Notes under the pieces: model-generated | The model's input: only the letters and a program-made list of their open reading frames with translations | Told to the model about the DNA's origin: nothing | Database searches by the model: none | Part shown: positions 39,839 to 51,666 of the stretch, in pieces | Layout: each line of letters starts with the position of its first letter | Position numbering within the stretch: the stretch's first letter is position 1 | Translations under genes and position numbers: made by a program | Assembly: GCF_014218725.1 (NCBI RefSeq) | Contig: NZ_JABBJE010000001.1 | Location: 930,001 to 994,000 of the forward strand | Direction: 5' to 3' | Source of the DNA: Brevundimonas huaxiensis | GTDB lineage: Bacteria > Pseudomonadota > Alphaproteobacteria > Caulobacterales > Caulobacteraceae | DNA: 64,000 bases

Positions 39839-41281
39839 CTACCCGTTCCCGAAGCCGGCGCTCGCAGCCTTGGTCAGCGGCTCCAGCCAGGTCAGACCAA
39901 CGATCACCAAGGGGAAGGCGAAGGCGGCGCACGCCCAGCCGATCCACTTCGCCTCGACCGGCGCGGCGTCGGTCGCAATGTCGTCCACCGGCGCATCGAA
40001 CCACATCAGCTTGAGGATGCGCAGATAGTAGAAGGCGGCGACGACCGAGGCGACCAGACCGGCGGCCGCGACGGGCCACAGTCCTGCATCGGCAGCAGCG
40101 CCGAACACATAGTATTTGCCCCAGAAACCCGAGAACGGCGGCATGCCCAGGACCGACAGCGACAGGATGGTCAGGGCCACGGCCGTCAGCGGCCGATCCT
40201 TCTTCAAGCCAGCCAGATCGGCGATGCGGCGGATCGGACGGCCCGACTTGGACAGGCTGAGCAGGATAGCGAAGAAGCCCAGCTGGTCGATGACATACAG
40301 CGTCATGAACATCAGCATGGCCTGCAGGCCTTCGGCCGTGCCCGCCGCAATGCCCAGCAGGGCGTAACCGATGTTGGCGATCGAAGAATAGGCCAAGAGG
40401 CGCTGGATGTCCTTCTGCGCCAGGCCGCCAAAGGCGCCGACGACGAAGCTGATCAGCGAGATGGCGATCAGGACCTGCGACCACTGGGCGTGGGCGTCAC
40501 CGAAACCGTTTTCCAGCGCGCGGGCGATCAGCACCATGGCCGCGACCTTGGGCGCCGTGGCGAACAGGGCCACGACCGGCGTCGGCGCGCCCTCATAGAC
40601 GTCGGGCGTCCACATGTGGAACGGCGCGGCCGAAACCTTGAACGCCAGGCCGCAGATCAGGAAGACCAGGCCGAAGACCAGGCCCGGGCCGGGATTGTCG
40701 GCGGCGACGGCGGCGATGTCCTCGAACCGCATCGAACCGGCGAAGCCGTAGATCAGGCTGGCGCCATACAGCAGCAGACCCGACGACAGGGCGCCCAGGA
40801 CGAAATACTTCAGACCCGCTTCCGACGCCTTGACGTCGTTGCGGTGGAAGGCGGCCAGCACATACAGGGCCAGCGAGTGCAGCTCGATCCCGACATACAT
40901 GGAGATCAGGTCGCCCGAGGACGCCATCATCCCCATGCCGGCCGAGGCCAGCACGATCAGGACTGGATATTCGAACTTGGCGATGCGCGTGCGCTTCATC
41001 CAGCCGTCGCCCAGCACGACCGCCACGGCGGCAGACAGATAGATCAGGCTCTTGGCGTAGATGGCCAGCGGATCGGCGACATAGGCGCCGTTGAAGGCGA
41101 CTCCCCACGGTCCGACGATCGAGATGACCGATGCGGCGATCAGCAGCAGCACCGACAGGATCGAGACCAGACGGGCGCTCTTGTCGCCGATGAAGGCGCC
41201 GACCATCAGCAGGACCAGAGCGCCGACCGCGAGGGTGACTTCCGAGGCGGCGAGATGCAGGGCGGAGGATAGATCAGGCAT
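39839..41281 (-). CDS. nuoN: NADH-quinone oxidoreductase subunit N
   Basis: A 480-residue antiporter-like membrane subunit of complex I, with about 14 transmembrane helices. VYEGAPTPVVALFATAPKVAAM carries the conserved Lys of the proton channel, and KDIQRLLAYSSIANIGYALLG the second. It belongs to the NuoL/M/N-Mrp family. It is the last nuo gene; birA follows after four bases. Confidence 0.96.
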   Translation of the reverse strand: MPDLSSALHLAASEVTLAVGALVLLMVGAFIGDKSARLVSILSVLLLIAASVISIVGPWGVAFNGAYVADPLAIYAKSLIYLSAAVAVVLGDGWMKRTRIAKFEYPVLIVLASAGMGMMASSGDLISMYVGIELHSLALYVLAAFHRNDVKASEAGLKYFVLGALSSGLLLYGASLIYGFAGSMRFEDIAAVAADNPGPGLVFGLVFLICGLAFKVSAAPFHMWTPDVYEGAPTPVVALFATAPKVAAMVLIARALENGFGDAHAQWSQVLIAISLISFVVGAFGGLAQKDIQRLLAYSSIANIGYALLGIAAGTAEGLQAMLMFMTLYVIDQLGFFAILLSLSKSGRPIRRIADLAGLKKDRPLTAVALTILSLSVLGMPPFSGFWGKYYVFGAAADAGLWPVAAAGLVASVVAAFYYLRILKLMWFDAPVDDIATDAAPVEAKWIGWACAAFAFPLVIVGLTWLEPLTKAASAGFGNG

Positions 41282-41290
41282 CTGTAAGTC

Positions 41291-42775
41291 TCACCCGCCG
41301 ATCGCGGCGCGATACGCGCTGGTCAGGGCCTCGACGGCAGGCCCGGTGTAATCGAGGACGGAGGCCGGATGGACCCCCAGCCAGATGGTGCCGACGATCA
41401 GGGGCACGAACAGCAGCAGTTCGCGCTTGTCGATGTCGGTGATGGTCTCGAGCTTCGGATTGGTGATCTCGCCGAACATGACCGCGCGGTACAGGGTCAG
41501 GGCATAGACCGCCGAGAAGATGACGCCCGAGGCCGCGACCAGCGCCGCCCAGGTCGAGGCGTTGTAGGCGCCCGTCATGGTCAGAACTTCGCCGATGAAG
41601 CCCGAGGTGCCCGGCAGACCGACGTTGGCCATGGTGAACATCAGGAAGATGGCGGCGTACCACGGCATCTTGGAGGTCAGGCCGCCGTAGAAGGCGATCT
41701 CGCGGGTGTGCATCCGGTCGTAAACGACGCCGACGCACAGGAACAGCGCGCCCGAGATCAGGCCGTGGCTGATCATCTGGAAGATGGCGCCCTGCATGCC
41801 GATGTCGTTGCCGGCGAAGATGCCCAGGGTCACAAAGCCCATGTGGGCCACCGACGAATAGGCGATCAGCTTCTTGATGTCCGTCTGACGCCAGGCGACC
41901 AGCGACGTGTAGACGATGGCGATCACCGACAGGGTGAAGACCAGCGGCCGGAACATCTCCGACGCCACCGGGAACATCGGCACGTTGAACAGGATGAAGC
42001 CGTATCCGCCCAGCTTCAGCAGAATACCCGCCAGGATCACCGAACCAGCCGTCGGCGCCTGAACGTGGGCGTCGGGCAGCCAGGTGTGGACCGGCCACAT
42101 CGGCATCTTGACCGCGAACGAGGCGAAGAAGGCCAGCCACAGGATCGGCTGGACGGCCGGATCGAAGGCGAAACGCTTCAGCTCGGGAATGCTGGTGGTA
42201 CCCGCCTCATGCGCCATCCACAGCATGGCCAGCAGCATCAGAACGGACCCCAGCAGGGTGTAGAGGAAGAACTTGTAGGCCGCGTAAATGCGGTTCTGAC
42301 CGCCCCAGATGCCGATGATCAGGAACATCGGGACCAGGGTGCCTTCGAAGAAGATGTAGAAGAGGAACAGGTCCAGCGAGGTGAACACCCCGATGACCAG
42401 CGTCTCCAGCACCAGGAAGGCGATCATATATTCAACGACGCGCGTCTCGACAGACTTCCAGCTGGCCAGAATGCAGATCGGCATCAGGAAGGCCGTCAGC
42501 AGCACGAACAGGATCGAGATCCCGTCGACGCCCAGGTGATAGCTGGCGCCCGCGAACCACGGGACCATCTCCACGAACTGATAGCCGGTGTTAGCCGGAT
42601 CGAAGCCGGCGACCAGCACGACCGACACCGCCAGGGTCACCAGGGTGGTGATCAAGGCGATCCAGCGCGCGGCCGGCGCGGTCGCATCGGCCGACTTTGA
42701 CGTCATCCGGGCGACGAAGATCGCCAAGGCCCCGACCAGGGGCAGGAATGTAACGAGGCTCAGGATGTAGGGCAC
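41291..42775 (-). CDS. nuoM: NADH-quinone oxidoreductase subunit M
   Basis: A 494-residue antiporter-like subunit. [32 protein letters not shown] (read around [15 protein letters not shown]) is the most conserved channel segment, and [20 protein letters not shown] the second lysine helix. The start is GTG at 42775, four bases after the nuoL stop. Proton-pumping arm of complex I, inner membrane. Confidence 0.96.
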   Translation of the reverse strand: MPYILSLVTFLPLVGALAIFVARMTSKSADATAPAARWIALITTLVTLAVSVVLVAGFDPANTGYQFVEMVPWFAGASYHLGVDGISILFVLLTAFLMPICILASWKSVETRVVEYMIAFLVLETLVIGVFTSLDLFLFYIFFEGTLVPMFLIIGIWGGQNRIYAAYKFFLYTLLGSVLMLLAMLWMAHEAGTTSIPELKRFAFDPAVQPILWLAFFASFAVKMPMWPVHTWLPDAHVQAPTAGSVILAGILLKLGGYGFILFNVPMFPVASEMFRPLVFTLSVIAIVYTSLVAWRQTDIKKLIAYSSVAHMGFVTLGIFAGNDIGMQGAIFQMISHGLISGALFLCVGVVYDRMHTREIAFYGGLTSKMPWYAAIFLMFTMANVGLPGTSGFIGEVLTMTGAYNASTWAALVAASGVIFSAVYALTLYRAVMFGEITNPKLETITDIDKRELLLFVPLIVGTIWLGVHPASVLDYTGPAVEALTSAYRAAIGG

Positions 42776-42779
42776 GAGA

Positions 42780-44891
42780 TCAGGCTCCCCACGCGAGGAT
42801 GGCGAAGGTGAGCAGACCAGCCACCCCGAGCAACATCACGAAGGCGTAGTGATAGACATAGCCGGACTGGATCTTGCCCAGTCGAGCGGCGGATTTCAGC
42901 GACACCCAGGCGGCGCCGTTCGGGCCCAGGCCGTCGATGATCTTCACGTCGCAGATCTTCCAGAAGAAGTTCCCGATGGCGCGGAAGCCGCGCACGAACA
43001 CGAAGTCGTACAGCTCATCGAAATACCACTTGTTGTAGAGGAAGCGGTAGATGACGCCGTTCCGCTCGGCCATGCGACGGCCCATGCCCTCGCGAGCGAC
43101 GTAGATCCAATAGGCGAAGGCGGTGCCGATCAGCGTCAGGATCAGCGGCGACCATTTCACCCAGGTCGGAACGTCGTGGCTTTCGTGCAGGACGTGGTTG
43201 TTCGCGCCGGTGAAGATCGCGCCGCGCCAGAACTCGCCCTCGTGGTGGCCGATGAAGTGCGGCGCGAAGACGAAGCCGGCCGCGACGGCGCCGACCGACA
43301 GCAGGATCAGCGGAACCAGCATGACCAGCGGGCTCTCGTGCGGCTTCAGCGGGCCATGATGACCGTGGTCGTCGTGAGCGTGGTCGTCATGCGCGGCGTG
43401 CGCAACGGCGTGGCCGTGATCGTCCGGTAGCGGCTCGGAGTGCGTCTCCAGTTGAGCGGCCGAGGCGTGATCGTCCCCATGATGCGCGCCCTCTTCCTTC
43501 CACACCGGCTTGTTGTGGAAGGTCATGAAGACCAGGCGCCACGAATAGTAGGCCGTCAGACCGGCGGCGATGATGCCGACGAAGAAGGCGAACAGGCCGA
43601 TGGCCGAGTGACCCGAGGCCGCCGAGGCATAGGCGCTCTCGATGATCGAGTCCTTGGAGTAGAAGCCGGCGAAGCCGCCGACGCCAGGGATGCCCAGGCC
43701 GGTGATGGCGATGGTGCCGATGGTCATCACCGCATAGGTGACCGGCAGCAGCTTCCACAGGCCGCCCATCTTCCGCATGTCCTGCTCGTGGTGCATGCCG
43801 TGGATCACCGAGCCAGCGCCCAGGAACAGCAGCGCCTTGAAGAAGGCGTGCGTGAACAGGTGGAACATGGCCGCCTGATAGGCGCCGACGCCCGCCGCGA
43901 AGAACATATAGCCCAGCTGCGAACAGGTCGAATAGGCGATGACCCGCTTGATGTCGTTCTGGGTCAGGCCGACCGTGGCGGCGAACAGGGCCGTGATCGC
44001 GCCGATGATGGCGATGATCTGCGACGCGCCCGGCGCATACTCATAGATCGGGCTCAGCAGGCAGACCATATAGACGCCGGCGGTGACCATGGTCGCGGCG
44101 TGGATCAGCGCCGACACCGGGGTCGGGCCTTCCATCGCGTCCGGCAACCAGGTGTGCAGGAAGAACTGGGCCGACTTGCCCATGGCGCCGATGAACAGCA
44201 GGAAGCCGGCCAGATCCAGCGCGGACCACTGGACGCCCAGGAACTCCCACGTCGTGCCGGCCTTTGTGGCGATCAGCGGGAACAGCTCGGCGAAGTTGAT
44301 GGTGCCGTACATCCAGAAGACCGTCATGATCCCCAGCACGAAACCGAAGTCGCCGACGCGGTTGACGACGAAGGCCTTGATGGCGGCGGCGCTGGCCGTC
44401 GGCTTCTTGAACCAGAAGCCGATCAGCAGATAGGACGCCAGGCCGACGCCTTCCCAGCCGAAGAAGATCTGCATGAAGTCCGCCGCCGTCACCAGCGCCA
44501 GCATCATAAAGGTGAACAGCGACAGATAGGCGAAGAAGCGCGGCCGGCTGTCGTCCTCGGCCATATAGCCCCAGGAATACAGGTGAACCAGCGACGACAC
44601 GCTGGTGACCACGATCAGCATGGTCGCCGACAGGGCGTCGATGCGGATCGACCAGGCCGACTGGAAGTCGCCGACGTTGATGAAGGGCGCCAGGCGGATG
44701 GTGAAGGGCTCCATATGGCCCCAGGTCCATTGGCCGAACACCGTCCAGGCGACGGCGCACGAGAAGAACAGCAGGCCGGTCGTAACGGCCTGCGACGGGA
44801 TGTTGCCGATCCGGCGTCCGAAGAAGCCGGCGATGGCCGCGCCCAGCAGCGGGGCAAAGATCCCGAGAATGACGAGGGTATGGAAGGTCAC
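42780..44891 (-). CDS. nuoL: NADH-quinone oxidoreductase subunit L
   Basis: A 703-residue distal antiporter-like subunit with the long lateral helix at its C-terminus. Typical blocks are [24 protein letters not shown] (in part), [35 protein letters not shown] (around HTWLPDAM) and [17 protein letters not shown]. Between about residues 480 and 520 there is a His/Asp-rich cytoplasm- or periplasm-facing insertion ([16 protein letters not shown]) common in alphaproteobacteria and possibly metal-binding. Start GTG at 44891. Confidence 0.96.
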   Translation of the reverse strand: MTFHTLVILGIFAPLLGAAIAGFFGRRIGNIPSQAVTTGLLFFSCAVAWTVFGQWTWGHMEPFTIRLAPFINVGDFQSAWSIRIDALSATMLIVVTSVSSLVHLYSWGYMAEDDSRPRFFAYLSLFTFMMLALVTAADFMQIFFGWEGVGLASYLLIGFWFKKPTASAAAIKAFVVNRVGDFGFVLGIMTVFWMYGTINFAELFPLIATKAGTTWEFLGVQWSALDLAGFLLFIGAMGKSAQFFLHTWLPDAMEGPTPVSALIHAATMVTAGVYMVCLLSPIYEYAPGASQIIAIIGAITALFAATVGLTQNDIKRVIAYSTCSQLGYMFFAAGVGAYQAAMFHLFTHAFFKALLFLGAGSVIHGMHHEQDMRKMGGLWKLLPVTYAVMTIGTIAITGLGIPGVGGFAGFYSKDSIIESAYASAASGHSAIGLFAFFVGIIAAGLTAYYSWRLVFMTFHNKPVWKEEGAHHGDDHASAAQLETHSEPLPDDHGHAVAHAAHDDHAHDDHGHHGPLKPHESPLVMLVPLILLSVGAVAAGFVFAPHFIGHHEGEFWRGAIFTGANNHVLHESHDVPTWVKWSPLILTLIGTAFAYWIYVAREGMGRRMAERNGVIYRFLYNKWYFDELYDFVFVRGFRAIGNFFWKICDVKIIDGLGPNGAAWVSLKSAARLGKIQSGYVYHYAFVMLLGVAGLLTFAILAWGA

Positions 44892-44893
44892 GC

Positions 44894-45199
44894 TCAGCCC
44901 TTCATCACGGAGGCGTCGTCCACGGCGATGTTGCCGCGGTTACGGAAGAAGGTCACCAGGATCGCCAGGCCGACGGCGGCCTCGGCTGCGGCGACGGTCA
45001 GGACGAACATAGCCATGATCTGCCCGCTGATCTCGTTCAGATAGGCCGAGAAGGCGACGAAGTTGATGTTCACCGCCAGCAGGATCAGCTCGATCGACAT
45101 CAAGATGATGATGACGTTCTTGCGGTTCACGAAGATGCCGAACACCCCGATGGTGAACAGGATTGCAGCGACCGTCAGATAGTGGGTCAGACCGATCAT
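44894..45199 (-). CDS. nuoK: NADH-quinone oxidoreductase subunit K
   Basis: A 101-residue three-helix membrane subunit. [21 protein letters not shown] contains the essential membrane glutamate, and [20 protein letters not shown] the second. ATG 45199 overlaps the nuoJ stop as ATGA, which fixes the start; the frame is open far upstream only as a nuoJ shadow. It ends two bases before the nuoL start. Confidence 0.96.
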   Translation of the reverse strand: MIGLTHYLTVAAILFTIGVFGIFVNRKNVIIILMSIELILLAVNINFVAFSAYLNEISGQIMAMFVLTVAAAEAAVGLAILVTFFRNRGNIAVDDASVMKG

Positions 45200-45825
45200 C
45201 AGAGAAGCTCCTCGGCGCTGACGCCTTCGCCCGTGGCGGCGGACTTGATCTCGACCGACTTGCGACGGTCGCGGTTCACCTGGTCGCCGGGGTTCTGGCG
45301 TTTGATGTGCGGCTTGTGGCGCAGGGTCAGGGTGATGGCGCCGATCATCGCGATCAGCAGCACGATCCCGGCCGCCTGGAAGAAATAGACATAGTCCGTG
45401 TAGAGCACGCGGCCGATGGCCTCGACATTCGTCACGCTGGCGTCCGGCGCGCCCGGCGCCGGCAGGCCCGCAGCGGCGCCGCCCTGAACCACGGCGACCG
45501 AGACGATGATCATCTCGACCAGCAGCACGGCGGCGACGATGGCGCCCAGCGGCAGATAGCGTGCGTAGCCTTCGCGCAGCTTCAGGAAGTCCACGTCCAG
45601 CATCATGACGACGAACAGGAACAGCACCGCGACCGCGCCCACATAGACGACGACCAGCAGCATCGCCAGGAACTCGGCGCCCAGCAGGACGAACAGACCC
45701 GCCGACGAGAAGAAGGCCAGGATCAACCACAGCACGCTGTGCACCGGGTTGCGCGCGGTCACGACCAGAAGGCCGGAAACCGTGGCGACCGCCGCCAGCA
45801 GATAGAAGGCTATGCCTTGCAGCAT
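45199..45825 (-). CDS. nuoJ: NADH-quinone oxidoreductase subunit J
   Basis: A 208-residue membrane subunit with five helices. Conserved blocks are [29 protein letters not shown] (around NPVHSVL) and [19 protein letters not shown], the pi-bulge helix of the E-channel. The C-terminal tail is polar ([20 protein letters not shown]). It overlaps nuoK. A 74-base gap separates it from nuoI. Confidence 0.95.
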   Translation of the reverse strand: MLQGIAFYLLAAVATVSGLLVVTARNPVHSVLWLILAFFSSAGLFVLLGAEFLAMLLVVVYVGAVAVLFLFVVMMLDVDFLKLREGYARYLPLGAIVAAVLLVEMIIVSVAVVQGGAAAGLPAPGAPDASVTNVEAIGRVLYTDYVYFFQAAGIVLLIAMIGAITLTLRHKPHIKRQNPGDQVNRDRRKSVEIKSAATGEGVSAEELL

Positions 45826-45899
45826 GTCGGGACGAAGCCCCTTTCGTATCGGCCGCGACCCCCATTCAGGAATCGCCGACCCGTTTAGCGAGATGCGCC

Positions 45900-46391
45900 T
45901 TAGCGGTAAGGCGCGTCGAGTTCCAGATTCTTGGCGATCTGCCGTTCCCAGCGGTCGCCGTTATCGAGCAGGCGTTGCTTGTCGTAGAGCAGCTCTTCGC
46001 GCGTCTCGACGGCGAACTCCGAGTTCGGCCCTTCCACGATGGCGTCCACCGGGCAGGCCTCCTGGCACAGGCCACAATAGATGCACTTGACCATGTCGAT
46101 GTCGTAGCGGGTCGTGCGGCGGCTGCCATCGGCACGCGGCTCGGCCTCGATGGTGATGGCCTGGGCGGGGCAGATGGCTTCGCACAGCTTGCAGGCGATG
46201 CAGCGTTCCTCGCCGTTCGCATAGCGACGCAACGCGTGCTCGCCACGGAAGCGCGGCGACTGCGGATTGCGCTCGAAGGGATAGTTCACCGTCATCTTGG
46301 GACGGGCCATATATTTCAGCGACAGACCGATGGCGCCGATGACGTCCAGCATCATCGCGCCCTTGGTCGCTTGGACGATACGGGTGAACAT
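45900..46391 (-). CDS. nuoI: NADH-quinone oxidoreductase subunit I
   Basis: A 163-residue peripheral subunit with two 4Fe-4S clusters (N6a, N6b). The ligand sets are [18 protein letters not shown] and [18 protein letters not shown]. The N-terminal amphipathic helix anchors it to the membrane arm. ATG 46391 overlaps the stop of the small lipoprotein gene (ATGA), so the two are translationally coupled. Confidence 0.97.
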   Translation of the reverse strand: MFTRIVQATKGAMMLDVIGAIGLSLKYMARPKMTVNYPFERNPQSPRFRGEHALRRYANGEERCIACKLCEAICPAQAITIEAEPRADGSRRTTRYDIDMVKCIYCGLCQEACPVDAIVEGPNSEFAVETREELLYDKQRLLDNGDRWERQIAKNLELDAPYR

Positions 46392-46570
46392 CAGGGCTTA
46401 TCCTTGGGGGCGGGCGTCGTCTTGGGGGCGGTCTGGCTGGCGCGCCAGTCCTGTTCAATGCGATCCTGGCGCTGCTGCCATTGATAGCTCGACTCGGGCA
46501 TGCGCGACGGGTCGGGCGCGCAGGCGGCGGTCATCGCCACAAGACCGAGGCCGATGATAGGGCCGCGCAT
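46391..46570 (-). CDS. Small lipoprotein encoded between nuoH and nuoI, unknown function
   Basis: A 59-residue protein. The N-terminus [20 protein letters not shown] is a lipoprotein signal with TAAC as lipobox (Cys17), leaving a short mature peptide with a charged Gln/Arg-rich stretch ([17 protein letters not shown]) and a Pro/Lys tail. Its start overlaps the nuoH stop and its stop overlaps the nuoI start, both as ATGA, so it is made in step with complex I. No family recognised. A longer frame to 46597 is unlikely. Confidence 0.75.
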   Translation of the reverse strand: MRGPIIGLGLVAMTAACAPDPSRMPESSYQWQQRQDRIEQDWRASQTAPKTTPAPKDKP

Positions 46571-47643
46571 CACGACCCCACCACGAAGACGCGCCAAGCG
46601 GAAACGATCACGACCGCGACCAGCGACGTCGGCAGGAAAATCTTCCAGCCCAGACGCATCAGTTGGTCATAGCGATAGCGCGGCACGAAGGCCTTCACCA
46701 TCGAGATCATGATGAACCAGAAGACCGTCTTGGCCATGAATGTCAGCAGATAGATCGTATAGGCGATCCAGGCCGGCAGCCCATCCATCCACGCCTGCGG
46801 CACGCCGGGGTTCCAGCCGCCGAAGAACAGCAGGCTGATCATCGCGGACATGAAGACGATGTTGACGTACTCGCCCATCATGAACAGCAGATACGGCGTC
46901 GAGCTGTATTCGACCTGATAACCGGCGACCAGTTCGGACTCGGCCTCGGGCAGGTCGAACGGCGGGCGGTTGGTTTCGGCCAGGGCCGAGATGAAGAAGA
47001 TGATCGACATCGGGAACAGGATCACCACCAGCGGCCAGGTGTCGGCGCCGCCGCCGAAGCCGTACCAGTTCCAGAACATGCCCTTCTGGCTGTCGACGAT
47101 CGCCGACAGGTTCATGGTGCCGGCCAGCAGGATCACATTGATGATGATCAGGCCGAGCGAGACTTCATACGACACCATCTGCGCCGCGGAACGCAGCGAA
47201 CCTAGGAACGGATACTTCGAGTTCGAAGCCCAGCCGCCCATGATGATGCCGTAAACGCCCAGCGACGACACGGCGAAGATGTACAGGATGCCGACATTCA
47301 GGTCCGACACGACCCAACCGGGCGCGAACGGAATGACCGCCCAGGCCATGAAGGCCAGGATCACGGTGATGATCGGGGCGATGATGAAGACCGCCTTGTC
47401 CGCGCCGGCCGGGATCACGACCTCCTTCAGCACGAACTTGATCATGTCGGCGAAGGATTGAAGCAGGCCGAAGGGACCGACGACGTTCGGACCCTTGCGC
47501 ATCTGCACCCCGGCCCAGACCTTGCGGTCGGCCAGCAGCAGGAAAGCGACGGCGATCAGCACGCCGACCGTGATCAGCAGGACCTGGCCGACCGTGATCA
47601 GCGTCCAGCCCAGAGGCGTGGCCCAGAAGGAAACGGGGTCCAT
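46570..47643 (-). CDS. nuoH: NADH-quinone oxidoreductase subunit H
   Basis: A 357-residue membrane subunit that forms the quinone site with NuoB and NuoD. Recognisable blocks are [29 protein letters not shown] (around RKGPNVVG), [16 protein letters not shown] and [27 protein letters not shown] (around [11 protein letters not shown]). It has eight or nine helices. It lies three bases after nuoG. Confidence 0.97.
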   Translation of the reverse strand: MDPVSFWATPLGWTLITVGQVLLITVGVLIAVAFLLLADRKVWAGVQMRKGPNVVGPFGLLQSFADMIKFVLKEVVIPAGADKAVFIIAPIITVILAFMAWAVIPFAPGWVVSDLNVGILYIFAVSSLGVYGIIMGGWASNSKYPFLGSLRSAAQMVSYEVSLGLIIINVILLAGTMNLSAIVDSQKGMFWNWYGFGGGADTWPLVVILFPMSIIFFISALAETNRPPFDLPEAESELVAGYQVEYSSTPYLLFMMGEYVNIVFMSAMISLLFFGGWNPGVPQAWMDGLPAWIAYTIYLLTFMAKTVFWFIMISMVKAFVPRYRYDQLMRLGWKIFLPTSLVAVVIVSAWRVFVVGS

Positions 47644-47646
47644 GGC

Positions 47647-49692
47647 TTACTCCGCCGCCATTGCGACCGGCTGGGTCCGCAGGGCGGACAGCTCGGCCAT
47701 CGTCGCGCTGGCGCGCGCTATCGGATTGGAAAGATACGGGTCGGTCACGACCGAGACGAAGGCGCGGTCGCCCAGATCACCCTTGGCGCCCAGGGCCGCC
47801 ACGTCGAACGTCGCCGGCGCGGGCAGATAATCGATCCGGCCGAAGGTCGGATGATCGCCCATCAGCTTGGCGCGCAGTTGCTCCAGCGTGTCGTAAGGCA
47901 GGGTCTGATCGACGCGCGCCGACAGGGCGCGGATGATGGCCCAGTCTTCCTTGGCCTCGCCCTTGGGGAAGACGACGCGTTCGGCCATCTGCACCCGGCC
48001 CTCGGTGTTGACGTACAGGCCGGACTTCTCGGTATAGGCCGCGCCCGGCAGGATGACGTCGGCGCCGTGCGCGCCGCGGTCGCCGTGGCTGCCGAGATAG
48101 ACGCGGAAGGCGTTCGAACCGGTCGGATCGACCTCGTCGGCGCCCAGCAGGAACAGCACGTCAAGCGCATCCGGCTTCAGCATTTCGGCGACGGTCAGGC
48201 CGCCCTCAGCCGGCACGAAGCCCATGTCCAGACCGGCGACGCGCGAGGCGGCGTGGTGCAGGACGTTGAAGCCGTTCCAGCCTTCGGCGACGACGCCGAC
48301 CTTCTTGGCTAGGGCGCCGAGCGCGTTCAGGACTGCCGGGCCGCCCTCCCCGCCCAGCGCGCCCGAGCCGACGATGATCGCCGGACGCTCGGCCTTGGTC
48401 AGGAAGTCCAGCGCCGACTTCGGCAGCTTGGCCAGGGTCTGCGTGCCTGCGCCCAGATAGGCGTAGTCGAACGTCAGGTCAGTCTGTTCGCCGATCAGAC
48501 CGATCTCCATGTCGCCCTTCAGCCAGGCCTTGCGCAGGCGGGCGTTCAGCAGCGGCGCCTCGGTGCGCGGATTGGCGCCGACGATCAGAACAGCGTCAGC
48601 CTTTTCAATGCCTTCCAGGCCGGAGTTGAACAGCCATCCCTCACGTGGGCCATACCCAACGGCGGCGCCGTCCTGGCGGCAGTCGGTGTTGTTAGAGCCC
48701 AAGGCGCGGAACAGATCCAGCGTCGCCTTCATCGACTCGGCATCCTGCAGATCGCCGGCGATCACGCCTATGCGGTCGGCCGGCGCGGCCTTCAGCTTGG
48801 CGGCCACGGCGTCTAGCGCCTCGTTCCACGAGGCGGCGCGCAGCTTGCCGTTCTCACGGATCCACGGACGGTCCAAACGGCGCGCGGTCAGGCCGTCAAC
48901 GACGTAGCGGCTCTTGTCCGACAGCCACTCCTCGTTGATGCCCTCATTGACGCGCGGCAGCACACGCATGACCTCGGACCCGCGGTAGTCGGCGCGGATG
49001 TTAGAGCCCAGGGCGTCCATGACGTCGATGGTCTCAGTCTTCTTCAGTTCCCACGGACGATAGTGGTACTGCCACGGGCGGTGCGTCAGGGCGCCGACCG
49101 GGCACAGGTCGTTGACATTGCCCGACAGTTCCGAGGCGACCGACTTCTCCAGATAGGTCGTGATCTCGGCGTCCTCGCCGCGCGAGATCATGCCGATGTC
49201 CGGCACGCCGGCGACTTCGGTGATGAAGCGGACGCAGCGCGTGCATTGGATGCAGCGCGTCATGAAGGTCTTGATGGTCGGACCCATCGCCTTTTCTTCG
49301 ACCGCGCGCTTGTTCTCCGAATAGCGCGAACCGTCGCGGCCGTAGCCGACCGACTGGTCCTGCAGGTCGCACTCGCCGCCCTGGTCGCAGATCGGGCAAT
49401 CCAGCGGGTGGTTGATGAGCAGGAACTCCATCACCCCTTCGCGGGCCTTCTTGACCATCGGAGTGTCGGTGAAGATCTCCTGCCCTTCGGCGGCCGGAAG
49501 CGCGCACGAAGCCTGCGGCTTCGGCGGTCCAGGCTTCACCTCGACCAGGCACATGCGGCAGTTGCCGGCGATGGACAGGCGCTCGTGATAGCAGAAGCGC
49601 GGAATCTCTTGTCCGGCGCGTTCGGCGACCTGGAGCACGGTCATGCCGGGCTCGAACTCGGTTTCGACGCCGTTGACCTTGGCGATAGGCAT
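47647..49692 (-). CDS. nuoG: NADH-quinone oxidoreductase subunit G
   Basis: A 681-residue peripheral-arm subunit. The N-terminal 2Fe-2S cluster ligands are Cys34, Cys45, Cys48 and Cys63 (PRFCYHERLSIAGNCRMCLV). Then come the His-Cys-type 4Fe-4S region (HPLDCPICDQGGECDLQD), the second 4Fe-4S set (TRCIQCTRCVRFITEV) and a molybdopterin-oxidoreductase-like domain without cofactor. ATG 49692 overlaps the stop of the upstream lipoprotein gene (ATGA) and matches the family N-terminus. Confidence 0.97.
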   Translation of the reverse strand: MPIAKVNGVETEFEPGMTVLQVAERAGQEIPRFCYHERLSIAGNCRMCLVEVKPGPPKPQASCALPAAEGQEIFTDTPMVKKAREGVMEFLLINHPLDCPICDQGGECDLQDQSVGYGRDGSRYSENKRAVEEKAMGPTIKTFMTRCIQCTRCVRFITEVAGVPDIGMISRGEDAEITTYLEKSVASELSGNVNDLCPVGALTHRPWQYHYRPWELKKTETIDVMDALGSNIRADYRGSEVMRVLPRVNEGINEEWLSDKSRYVVDGLTARRLDRPWIRENGKLRAASWNEALDAVAAKLKAAPADRIGVIAGDLQDAESMKATLDLFRALGSNNTDCRQDGAAVGYGPREGWLFNSGLEGIEKADAVLIVGANPRTEAPLLNARLRKAWLKGDMEIGLIGEQTDLTFDYAYLGAGTQTLAKLPKSALDFLTKAERPAIIVGSGALGGEGGPAVLNALGALAKKVGVVAEGWNGFNVLHHAASRVAGLDMGFVPAEGGLTVAEMLKPDALDVLFLLGADEVDPTGSNAFRVYLGSHGDRGAHGADVILPGAAYTEKSGLYVNTEGRVQMAERVVFPKGEAKEDWAIIRALSARVDQTLPYDTLEQLRAKLMGDHPTFGRIDYLPAPATFDVAALGAKGDLGDRAFVSVVTDPYLSNPIARASATMAELSALRTQPVAMAAE

Positions 49693-50081
49693 CAGCGGGC
49701 CTCTTGCTTGGCGGCGGGAGCCGCCATTTGTACATCCACGGACATCGGCTGACCGTCGCGGAACAGGCCCGCGCCGTCGGCTTGCGCCCGGCATTCGAAT
49801 TCCAGCCTGCCGCCATCGACTGGCGCGCGCCACGACACCTGGGCCGTGCGTTCGCCAGTGGCGGTGAAGGCGACCGCGTCGCCTTCCTGGCCATACATGC
49901 GGTTCACCACGTCGCGGCACGCCGCTTCGAGGTTCGCCGGAGCCGCCGCCGTCGCGACAGGCGCTACTTCAGCAGGAGCCGCCGTCGCGGGCGCGGTCGA
50001 CGCTTCAGGCGCAGCCTTTTGCCGCTCGCCGCAAGCGGCGAGGATCGGAAGCGTCAGCAACAGGGCGACGGCGAGGCGCAT
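49692..50081 (-). CDS. Lipoprotein encoded between nuoF and nuoG, unknown function
   Basis: A 129-residue protein with a clear lipoprotein signal (MRLAVALLLTLPILAACGER, lipobox LAAC, Cys17). An Ala/Pro/Thr-rich linker follows, then a domain of about 80 residues with ACRDVVNRMYGQEG, AQVSWRAPVDGGRLEFECRA and GAGLFRDGQ, with two Cys that may pair. No named family recognised. ATG 50081 lies two bases after the nuoF stop, and its own stop overlaps the nuoG ATG. It is outside the cytoplasm, unlike its NuoF/NuoG neighbours. Confidence 0.75.
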   Translation of the reverse strand: MRLAVALLLTLPILAACGERQKAAPEASTAPATAAPAEVAPVATAAAPANLEAACRDVVNRMYGQEGDAVAFTATGERTAQVSWRAPVDGGRLEFECRAQADGAGLFRDGQPMSVDVQMAAPAAKQEAR

Positions 50082-50083
50082 CT

Positions 50084-51397
<1,314 letters not shown>

Positions 51398-51402
51398 GGC
51401 CC

Positions 51403-51666
51403 TCAGAGTCCTTCCGCCAGACGGCGCTTGTGGTGGCGCGTGCGCATCCAGATGGCCGCGATGACCATCACCCAGCCCGCCGCCAGCATGAAGTAGGAGA
51501 GATTGACCGCCCACGGCCCAACTGCGCCCTGACGCGAGATCAGGATCAGAACGGCCGCGCCGACGACCATGGCCAGGCCGCCCGCGCGCAGCGGACGCCC
51601 GACGTTGCGCAGTTCCTTGCGGTAGGCTGCGCGGCCCTCCTCGGTGTTCAGATCCGGCGGCGACAT
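51403..51666 (-). CDS. Small two-helix membrane protein encoded between nuoE and nuoF
   Basis: An 87-residue protein. A polar N-terminus ([20 protein letters not shown]) leads to two hydrophobic helices ([19 protein letters not shown] and [17 protein letters not shown]) and a basic tail ([13 protein letters not shown]). No family recognised. Its ATG overlaps the nuoE stop (ATGA) and nuoF starts five bases after it, so expression is tied to complex I. It could be an assembly factor or a lineage-specific accessory subunit; nothing in the sequence proves either. Confidence 0.75.
   Translation of the reverse strand: MSPPDLNTEEGRAAYRKELRNVGRPLRAGGLAMVVGAAVLILISRQGAVGPWAVNLSYFMLAAGWVMVIAAIWMRTRHHKRRLAEGL

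Noticed and set aside
43440-45044. 534-codon frame antisense to nuoL and nuoK
   Set aside because: Composition is Asp/Arg/Gln/His-rich nonsense typical of the complementary strand of a GC-rich membrane-protein gene.
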